Part shown: positions 7,635-12,402 of the stretch, piece by piece
Layout: the number at the start of each line of letters is the position of its first letter
Numbering within the stretch: position 1 is the stretch's first letter
Source: Flavobacteriales bacterium
Lineage (GTDB): Bacteria; Bacteroidota; Bacteroidia; Flavobacteriales_D; Sanyastnellaceae
NCBI GenBank assembly: GCA_011524845.1
Contig: WTJL01000173.1
Span: forward strand, 1-12,402
Direction of reading: 5' to 3'
DNA: 12,402 bases
Notes under the pieces: model-generated
What the model was told of the DNA's origin: nothing
Seen by the model: only the letters and a program-made list of their open reading frames with translations
Databases searched by the model: none
Translations under genes and position numbers: made by a program

Positions 7635-7818
7635 CGGAGGGCAAAAGTACCGGCAGGCGGGACCTCGGCGCCCTGTTTTCGTGTCACGCCTCCGTCACAT
7701 TCCGCACTGTTCCTCGAGGGGGCGCTGTCCACGACCGGACGTTCAACATTGGCGTTCGACCGAGGCGCCCTTTGACGACGTCTGAATGTACATTGCTGAA
7801 CACCTTCAAACGATCGAC
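7635..7818. other. Divergent intergenic region between the receptor and the membrane protein gene
   Basis: These 184 bp separate two diverging genes and should hold both promoters. The receptor side has an exact -7 box at 7642-7649. On the plus-strand side no TAnnTTTG match exists; TTTG at 7771 and TACATTGC at 7789 are only 14 nt apart and imperfect. No riboswitch or clear operator repeat was recognised. Confidence 0.5.
7642..7649 (-). promoter_or_regulatory. Bacteroidota-type -7 box (TACTTTTG) for the TonB-dependent receptor gene
   Basis: The minus strand reads TACTTTTG, an exact match to the TAnnTTTG -7 element of Bacteroidota housekeeping promoters. Only 7 nt separate it from the receptor ATG at 7634. 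Since transcription normally begins about 4-7 nt after this box, the message would have almost no 5' leader. No TTG/TTTG -33 element is seen at the usual 17-23 nt distance. An 8-mer with two free positions can occur by chance, but similar boxes precede two other genes here. Confidence 0.5.
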
Positions 7819-8364
7819 ATGAAAGCATTCACCCTTGCCACCGTAGCTGGCGGACTGACCTTGTTTGTTTGGCAGTTCCTTTCCTTCGCCGCCATCAACC
7901 TTCACGGCCCCGCCCAAGAATACACTCCCCTTGACCGGGAGATTTTGGCCCACCTCGCCGAATTGAACCTGGAAGAAGGGATGTACGCCCTGGGCAGCCC
8001 CTCTCCTGAGGAGCGTGCAGATCCCGAAGGATTGGGCGCCGACTACATGGCGCGCATGGAGGGTCAACCCTACGGCGTGCTCAATTACCAGCACGAATGG
8101 CGAGGTGACATGACCCCCAACCTTTTGAGAAGCCTTGTGATGAACTTGCTGACGGCAGCGTTGCTCACTTGGCTGTTGGGCAAGGTGAACACCTCCACCT
8201 TGACCACCAAGGTGGGCCTGTGCGTGGCAGTGGGCTTCGTGGGGTTCATGTTCTACCCCTACAGCACCTTCATTTGGTTCAAGAATCCTGACATTGTCGC
8301 CCACATGATCGACGCTGTTGTGCCCTTCGCCCTGGTGGGTGCGTTGAACCATTGGATCCAATGA
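7819..8364 (+). CDS. Uncharacterised four-helix membrane protein
   Basis: A 181-residue protein with four predicted membrane helices at about 4-27, 102-121, 128-150 and 160-179. Between helices 1 and 2 lies a soluble segment of some 75 residues, rich in acidic residues early on (PLDREILAHLAELNLEEG) and containing a MYALGSPSPEE piece. The layout, with a first helix ending in a tryptophan-rich turn and a YALGSP-like block, recalls an unnamed bacterial membrane protein family, but I cannot name a function. ATG 7819 is preferred because it places MKAFTLATVAGG directly at helix 1; an in-frame ATG at 7786 would add 11 residues with no hydrophobic role. It is divergent from the receptor gene, and its stop overlaps the next gene's ATG by 4 bases, so the two are cotranscribed. 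No convincing promoter was found in the 184 bp between the divergent genes. Confidence 0.8.
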   Translation: MKAFTLATVAGGLTLFVWQFLSFAAINLHGPAQEYTPLDREILAHLAELNLEEGMYALGSPSPEERADPEGLGADYMARMEGQPYGVLNYQHEWRGDMTPNLLRSLVMNLLTAALLTWLLGKVNTSTLTTKVGLCVAVGFVGFMFYPYSTFIWFKNPDIVAHMIDAVVPFALVGALNHWIQ

Positions 8365-9395
8365 ACCTGATCTCCCGCTGCGCTTTCCTTGTCATCGTCT
8401 CAGCGATGGCCTTCGCTTCATGTGGCCCCCAACCTTCGCCTGCGCCTTCCTCTCAGGCCACATGGGCCTTGGCCATCCATGGCGGGGCGGGGCATTTTGG
8501 GGAGGAAGATTTGACGGCCGCTCAAGAGGAGGCCTACGAAGCCGCACTTTCCTCAGCGCTTGAATTGGGCCAAGCCCTTTTGGACGATGGCGCGCCAGCC
8601 GTAGACGTGGTGGAGCAGGTGGTCCGCTTGCTGGAAGACGACTCCCTGTTCAATGCCGGACGAGGGGCCGTGTTCACCTCCGAGGGGACCCATGAACTCG
8701 ACGCCTCCATCGCCGACGGCGCCACGCGCAACTGCGGAGCTGTGACAGGACTGCAAGGCTTCCGGCATCCCATCAGCGTGGCACGTCTGGTCATGGACAG
8801 CAGCGAACACGTGTTCTTCAGCGGACACGGAGCCGGGGTGTTTGCGGAGGGACAAGGCGCGGAATCGGCACCCGCGGGGTGGTTTGACACCGACAAGGCC
8901 TACCGGCGGTACCGTCGAGCGGCGGAGCGCGCGGGCGACACCCCAGTTCCTCTGGAGGAAAAACGTGGCACCGTTGGGTGTGCCGCCCTCGACGTTCACG
9001 GCAATTTGGCCGCGGCCACATCCACCGGTGGCATGACCTACAAGCGCCACGGACGCATTGGCGACAGCCCCATTGTGGGCGCGGGAACTTGGGCCGACAA
9101 CCGAACCTGTGCCGTGTCCGCCACAGGCTGGGGAGAATACTTCATCCGGACCGGGGTGACGCAGGACATCCACGGCCGCATGCTTCACGGTGGTCAATCC
9201 TTGAGAGAGGCCTGCGAAGGGGCGATTTTTGACGAGATGGGGGCACTTGGTGGAGACGGTGGCGTCGTTGCCGTCGATGCCCAGGGACACGTCGAATTGG
9301 TGTTCAACAGCACCGGAATGTTCCGAGCTCAAGCCCTCAAAACAGGAGATCGAGTGGACCGCGAGGTGGCCATGTTTGGGCCATATCAGCCCTGA
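8361..9395 (+). CDS. Isoaspartyl peptidase / L-asparaginase (Ntn hydrolase, T2 family), predicted lipoprotein
   Basis: A 344-residue plant-type asparaginase/isoaspartyl aminopeptidase, related to E. coli IaaA. It would hydrolyse beta-aspartyl (isoaspartyl) dipeptides and asparagine. The precursor is expected to cut itself before Thr204 in RGTVGCAALD, making that threonine the N-terminal nucleophile of the beta subunit. Supporting motifs are ALAIHGGAG at 36-44, NAGRGAVF at 98-105, ELDASIADG at 112-120, TSTGGMTYKRHGRIGDSPIV from 220 and the late GGDGGVVAVD. The N-terminus is a lipoprotein signal with lipobox FASC (Cys21) followed by glycine, so the enzyme should sit on a membrane facing the periplasm or surface; the well-studied E. 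coli enzyme is not a lipoprotein. ATG 8361 forms an ATGA overlap with the upstream membrane protein stop; an upstream TTG at 8352 is rejected. Enzyme family certain, in vivo substrate not. Confidence 0.95.
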   Translation: MNLISRCAFLVIVSAMAFASCGPQPSPAPSSQATWALAIHGGAGHFGEEDLTAAQEEAYEAALSSALELGQALLDDGAPAVDVVEQVVRLLEDDSLFNAGRGAVFTSEGTHELDASIADGATRNCGAVTGLQGFRHPISVARLVMDSSEHVFFSGHGAGVFAEGQGAESAPAGWFDTDKAYRRYRRAAERAGDTPVPLEEKRGTVGCAALDVHGNLAAATSTGGMTYKRHGRIGDSPIVGAGTWADNRTCAVSATGWGEYFIRTGVTQDIHGRMLHGGQSLREACEGAIFDEMGALGGDGGVVAVDAQGHVELVFNSTGMFRAQALKTGDRVDREVAMFGPYQP

Positions 9396-9413
9396 ACAAC
9401 CATGTCAGGCGCT
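9388..9413. terminator. Possible bidirectional hairpin terminator between convergent genes
   Basis: AGC-CCTGA (9388-9395) can pair with TCAGG-C-GCT (9405-9413) as an 8-bp stem with one bulged C at 9410 and a 9-base loop. It spans the end of the asparaginase gene and the 20-bp gap before the DUF423 gene, whose stop begins at 9418 on the opposite strand. There is no run of T on either side, so intrinsic termination is uncertain; position is the main argument. Confidence 0.3.
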
Positions 9414-9415
9414 TC

Positions 9416-9853
9416 CTAAGTGCGCCCTTCGGAATCGACGTCGTTTGAGGCCGTCTTGAAGCGCGTCACCAACCAACCGATCCAGCCTCCAATCATCAGC
9501 ACCCCACCGACGGGCGTCAAAGGGCCCAACACGGCGCGCACGCCGGAACCCGCATCCACCGTGGCCAACACCACAAGGGCGAAGATGCTTGTGGAAAAGA
9601 GGGCTGTCCCCCACGCCACTGCGGCAAGGGCACGTGCGGCCCATTTTGATGGACGGCCACTGCCTGCACCCACCAGGGCCGCCCCCATCACGAGCAGGTA
9701 CAGACTTGCGGTTTCCCAAGAGCCGAGACGTTCTGGCGTCAACACCCCTTCCAAGGCGTGTGCGGCCATGGCCCCCGTGGATGCCCCCAAGGCGAGAAAC
9801 GCACTGCCCCAAAAGGGGGCATAAGAACGGCCAGGAGAAGGGCCGTCAGCCAC
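9416..9853 (-). CDS. DUF423 family membrane protein
   Basis: A 145-residue integral membrane protein of the DUF423 family with about four helices (roughly 13-33, 47-64, 74-99 and 107-129). Family landmarks are GASTGAMAAHALEG at 23-36 (normally GAFGAHAL), TASLYLLVMGAAL at 48-60, GTALFSTSIFAL at 82-93 and GPLTPVGGVLMIGGW at 110-124. The biochemical role of the family is not known. The open frame offers no suitable ATG before the first helix; GTG 9853 is the only plausible start and overlaps the end of the bestrophin gene by 8 bases, so translation is probably coupled to it. The tail (residues 130-145) is charged and cytoplasmic-looking. The family call rests on the GAxAAHAL and TPxGG blocks and on length. 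Association with an anion transporter and channel suggests, but does not show, a membrane transport context. Confidence 0.85.
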   Translation of the reverse strand: MADGPSPGRSYAPFWGSAFLALGASTGAMAAHALEGVLTPERLGSWETASLYLLVMGAALVGAGSGRPSKWAARALAAVAWGTALFSTSIFALVVLATVDAGSGVRAVLGPLTPVGGVLMIGGWIGWLVTRFKTASNDVDSEGRT

Positions 9854-10703
9854 GGCTCAAAATTTCATCGGTGTTGGCCTGGATGGTGTCGCACAAACCG
9901 TCCAACGGAAGGTCGTTTTCATCGACACCAAAGGGGTCTTCGATTTCCTCGGCAATCAATTCGACGCTCACCAGGATGTAGAACACCAACATCACAACCG
10001 GCACAGCCCACCATCCAAACGTCGACACAAAACCAAGGGGCAACGTCACCACGTACAGGAAAATGAATTTCTTCATGAACATGCTGTAGCTGTAAGGGAT
10101 GGGCGTTTTGAGGATGCGTTCGCACGCCCCCAGAATGTCGACCATGCGCTCGAGGTTTTGCGACACAAGCCAATGCTGCTGTGCCGTCCACTCCCCCGAC
10201 TTGAGACGGCCCATGGCTTCGCGCTCCATGGCCTGGGCCCACGCATTGGGTGCATGCTCGGCACCGGAAAACGCCGCCCCACTCGGACGGGCAGGATCTC
10301 CAGGCAGAGAAGGTCGCAAGTGGTCCCGCAGCGCTTTCACAAACCCGGGAATGTGGGACTTGTAAAACGCCCAAGACGATTCGTCTTCACTGAACTCGCG
10401 AATCCGAACGGCCAGCGTGCGAGAGACGTTGACCAGCGCACCCCACTGCTTTCTTCCTTCCCACCAACGGTCGTACGCTGTGTTGGTCCGAAAGACCAGA
10501 AACAGGGACAGCACAAATCCAAGAAGCGAGTGCACCACGTTGCTGAGTTCCACGGGTTCGTCGAGATAGTGCAATTCCACGTAGCACACGCCTGCGCTGA
10601 CCACGCCCATGGCGAGCATCAAAGGGAACAGTTTCCGAAACACTTGGCGGCTGTACGCCGCAAAAATCAACGCGAACCAACTCTTGGGGTTGTACTGAAT
10701 CAT
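9846..10703 (-). CDS. Bestrophin family ion channel protein
   Basis: A 285-residue bestrophin-family (UPF0187) protein, normal length for bacteria. Members form pentameric ion channels; the Klebsiella homologue conducts sodium, eukaryotic ones conduct chloride, and algal ones have been linked to bicarbonate. Family blocks are MIQYNPKSWF at the start, FRTNTAYDRWWEGRKQWG at 71-88, ERILKTPIPYSYSMFMKKF in the third quarter, and EEIEDPFGVDENDLPLD at 252-268, the acidic segment matching the region that binds calcium in animal bestrophins. Membrane helices lie near 25-45, 55-72, 214-230 and 232-250. It begins 47 bp after the SulP gene, has its own -7 box at 10726-10733, and carries AAGGA 7 nt before the ATG, unusual in this phylum. 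The DUF423 gene overlaps its stop. Ion selectivity cannot be read from the sequence. Confidence 0.94.
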   Translation of the reverse strand: MIQYNPKSWFALIFAAYSRQVFRKLFPLMLAMGVVSAGVCYVELHYLDEPVELSNVVHSLLGFVLSLFLVFRTNTAYDRWWEGRKQWGALVNVSRTLAVRIREFSEDESSWAFYKSHIPGFVKALRDHLRPSLPGDPARPSGAAFSGAEHAPNAWAQAMEREAMGRLKSGEWTAQQHWLVSQNLERMVDILGACERILKTPIPYSYSMFMKKFIFLYVVTLPLGFVSTFGWWAVPVVMLVFYILVSVELIAEEIEDPFGVDENDLPLDGLCDTIQANTDEILSRG

Positions 10704-10725
10704 GAGAACATCCTTGTGAGATGCA

Positions 10726-10733
10726 CAAAACTA
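10726..10733 (-). promoter_or_regulatory. Bacteroidota-type -7 box (TAGTTTTG) for the bestrophin gene
   Basis: The minus strand reads TAGTTTTG, an exact TAnnTTTG match 22 nt upstream of the bestrophin ATG, a spacing nearly the same as for the SulP gene. No clear -33 element is present; its place would fall on the end of the SulP gene. It suggests the bestrophin-DUF423 pair can be transcribed separately from the SulP gene. Confidence 0.5.
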
Positions 10734-10738
10734 AACCC

Positions 10739-10756
10739 ACCTGAAAGAGGTCAGGT
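10739..10756 (-). terminator. Hairpin at the SulP stop codon, possible terminator
   Basis: On the minus strand ACCTGA and TCAGGT form a 6-bp stem around a 6-base loop (CCTCTT). It includes the SulP TGA stop and is followed by GGGTTTAGTTTTG. The T-rich tail begins three G later than in a standard intrinsic terminator and doubles as the -7 box of the bestrophin gene. It may be a weak terminator or an operator-like site. Confidence 0.35.
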
Positions 10757-12274
10757 TTGGTCGGTCAGGACTTTGTACGTGGGATCCTCGAAGTGGTTGA
10801 CTTCGATGATGGCGTCCGCCTTGTCGATCAAACGACGGCAGTCCTCGCTCAGGTGACGCAAATGGACGGTTTTCCCAGCTTCTTCGTAACGCGAGGTCAG
10901 ACGGTTGAGTGCCTCAATGGCCGACATGTCCACCACGCGGCTTTCGGCAAAGTCGATGACCACATGTTCCGGATCGCCTTGAATGTCAAATTTCTCAGCA
11001 AACACCGTGGTCGACCCAAAGAACAACGGCCCGTAAATCTCGTAGTGCTTCCAGCCGTTCTCGTCCACGCGTTTCCGCGCACGGATGCGGATGGCGTTGT
11101 CCCATGCAAACACGAGCGCCGCCACCACCACGCCGAGCAACACCGCCAGCGCCAAGTTGTGCAACACCGCCGTCACCACCGTGACCAGCACCATGATCAA
11201 CACGTCGGACGTGGGCATGCGGCGGAAGGTGCGAAGCGACGCCCACTCAAACGTTCCAATGGCCACCATGATCATCAACCCTGTCAAGGCCGCCATGGGC
11301 AGGCGCTCGATCAGGGGCGCGCCAAACAGAATGAAGACAAGCAACATCACCGCGGCCACAATGCCGCTCAACCGCGCACGTGCACCTGAGCTGACGTTGA
11401 TGAGGCTTTGGCCAATCATGGCGCAACCGCCCATGCCGCTGAACAGCCCGCTGAGCACATTCGCCGCTCCCTGGGCCACGCACTCTCGGTTGCCCTGCCC
11501 ACGTGTGCCGGTGATTTCATCCAAGATGTTCAGCGTCAACAGACTCTCAATCAGCCCCACCCCCGCCACAATGACGGCGTAAGGAAAGATGACCTGAAGC
11601 GTCTCCAGCGTCAGTGGGACGTCAGGCAGGTGAAACGGCGGGAAGCCTCCTTGGATGGAGGCGAGATCCCCCACCGTTTTGGTGTCCAACCCCAAGACCG
11701 CCGTCAGCCCAAAAATCACGAGGATGGCGGTCAAACCTGAAGGGATTTTCTTGGTCAACCGCGGCAAGAAGGCGATGATGGCCATGGACAACAAGGTCAG
11801 CGCCACAAACACACCCAACTCTCCCCCGTGAAGCCACTCTCCACCGTCGGTTTTGAATTGGTCGATTTGGCTGCCCCCAATGATGATGGCAAGGCCATTG
11901 ACAAAGCCAAAAATCACGGGCTGCGGAACCAATCGCATCAGCTTTCCGAGCTTCAAAAACCCAGCCGCCGCTTGCATCAATCCCGCGAGGATGACCGTGG
12001 CGAAGATGTACTCCGGCCCGTGGGTCACGACCAAGGCCGCGATGACCACCGCCACAGCTCCTGTCGCTCCGCTGATCATGCCGGGCCGGCCGCCCAACAC
12101 ACTCGCCGTCAACCCCACCACAAAAGCGGCGTACAACCCCGTCAATGGGCTCAAGCCCGCAATCAAGGCAAACGCCACAGCCTCCGGAATGAGGGCCATG
12201 GCAACGGTGAGACCACTGAGAATTTCAAGACGGTAATCGACCGTTTGGCGAAAATCAAACAAGGCAAGACGCAT
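10751..12274 (-). CDS. SulP family inorganic anion transporter with STAS domain (BicA-like)
   Basis: A 507-residue SulP transporter: a membrane domain over residues 15-390 and a cytoplasmic STAS domain from about 405. The SulP signature is seen at ILSGLTVAMALIPEAVAFAL (18-37) with AGLSPLTGLYAA (39-50). The blocks FGFVNGLAIIIGGSQIDQF (122-140) and GGCAMIGQSLINVSSGARAR (282-301) resemble the BicA bicarbonate-transporter branch more than classical sulfate permeases, so a sodium-coupled bicarbonate or related anion role is likely but unproven. The STAS domain keeps VVDMSAIEAL with Ser451 at the conserved position used for regulation in related proteins. ATG 12274 is chosen: the earlier in-frame TTG at 12301 lies inside a consensus -7 box and could not be translated from that promoter. 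The next gene is a bestrophin. No carbonic anhydrase or sulfate gene is visible in the window. Confidence 0.94.
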   Translation of the reverse strand: MRLALFDFRQTVDYRLEILSGLTVAMALIPEAVAFALIAGLSPLTGLYAAFVVGLTASVLGGRPGMISGATGAVAVVIAALVVTHGPEYIFATVILAGLMQAAAGFLKLGKLMRLVPQPVIFGFVNGLAIIIGGSQIDQFKTDGGEWLHGGELGVFVALTLLSMAIIAFLPRLTKKIPSGLTAILVIFGLTAVLGLDTKTVGDLASIQGGFPPFHLPDVPLTLETLQVIFPYAVIVAGVGLIESLLTLNILDEITGTRGQGNRECVAQGAANVLSGLFSGMGGCAMIGQSLINVSSGARARLSGIVAAVMLLVFILFGAPLIERLPMAALTGLMIMVAIGTFEWASLRTFRRMPTSDVLIMVLVTVVTAVLHNLALAVLLGVVVAALVFAWDNAIRIRARKRVDENGWKHYEIYGPLFFGSTTVFAEKFDIQGDPEHVVIDFAESRVVDMSAIEALNRLTSRYEEAGKTVHLRHLSEDCRRLIDKADAIIEVNHFEDPTYKVLTDQT

Positions 12275-12298
12275 GGGAAGGGGCTGAAAATGAAGCCG

Positions 12299-12306
12299 CA
12301 AAGGTA
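12299..12306 (-). promoter_or_regulatory. Bacteroidota-type -7 box (TACCTTTG) for the SulP gene
   Basis: The minus strand reads TACCTTTG, an exact TAnnTTTG match 24 nt upstream of ATG 12274. It overlaps the alternative TTG start at 12301 and so decides the start of the SulP gene. No TTG-type -33 element is seen at the usual distance. Confidence 0.5.
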
Positions 12307-12336
12307 CTCCCTCGTTTGGACTTCAGCCGCGCGTCT

Positions 12337-12402
12337 TCAGCCTTCCTTCACAAAGAGGTCGTGGACAATGTTGCCCTCTCCAAACACCTCCATGCTTTCG
12401 CA
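12337..12402 (-). CDS. C-terminal end of an unidentified protein (cut by window edge)
   Basis: One minus-strand frame stays open from the right edge to a TGA at 12337 and gives 21 residues ending GNIVHDLFVKEG. The composition looks like real coding sequence and the strand agrees with the genes to its left, 63 bp away. The fragment is too short for me to assign a family. A plus-strand frame is also open here, so the call is provisional. Confidence 0.45.
   Translation of the reverse strand, partial: CESMEVFGEGNIVHDLFVKEG

Noticed and set aside
7771..7796. TTTG plus TACATTGC as a plus-strand promoter for the membrane protein gene
   Set aside because: The spacing is only 14 nt and the second element misses the consensus at two positions.
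12321..12342. Direct repeat CTTCAGCC occurring twice, 14 bases apart
   Set aside because: Only two short copies, one of them inside the end of a probable coding frame; likely chance in GC-rich sequence.

Overview
The window comes from a GC-rich member of the Bacteroidota, or a close relative such as Rhodothermota. Four things point that way: a C-terminal type IX secretion sorting domain (4395-5399), a TonB-dependent receptor with an N-terminal carboxypeptidase-like domain (5454-7634), three TAnnTTTG-type -7 promoter boxes placed just upstream of genes, and mostly no Shine-Dalgarno sequence before starts. The base composition is high for this phylum. No RNA gene, insertion sequence, CRISPR array or prophage was seen, and no gene-free stretch exceeds 300 bases.

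Layout. On the minus strand, positions 1-7634 carry seven genes read right to left: a TonB-dependent receptor; a secreted intradiol ring-cleavage dioxygenase with a type IX tail; a CysQ-type bisphosphate nucleotidase; a DUF1801 protein; a PagL-like outer-membrane lipid A deacylase; a patatin-like phospholipase; and the first 302 codons of a GH3 beta-glucosidase lipoprotein cut by the left edge. Gaps between the middle genes are 26 bp, 27 bp, a 4-base ATGA overlap and 45 bp, so they probably form one transcription unit. On the plus strand, 7819-9395 carry a small four-helix membrane protein and an isoaspartyl peptidase/asparaginase lipoprotein joined by another ATGA overlap. On the minus strand, 9416-12274 carry a SulP/BicA-like anion transporter with STAS domain, a bestrophin-family channel and a DUF423 membrane protein. 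The right edge holds the last codons of an unidentified gene.

How the genes may work together. The left block is rich in envelope functions: outer-membrane uptake, a secreted aromatic-ring-cleaving enzyme, lipid A and phospholipid hydrolases, and a lipoprotein glycosidase. The right block pairs two transporter families each linked elsewhere to bicarbonate movement, which suggests an inorganic-carbon or anion-handling module. Both readings are inferences from family membership and adjacency. Each family is known; any novelty lies in the combinations, chiefly the type IX-secreted dioxygenase beside a TonB-dependent receptor and the SulP-bestrophin pair.
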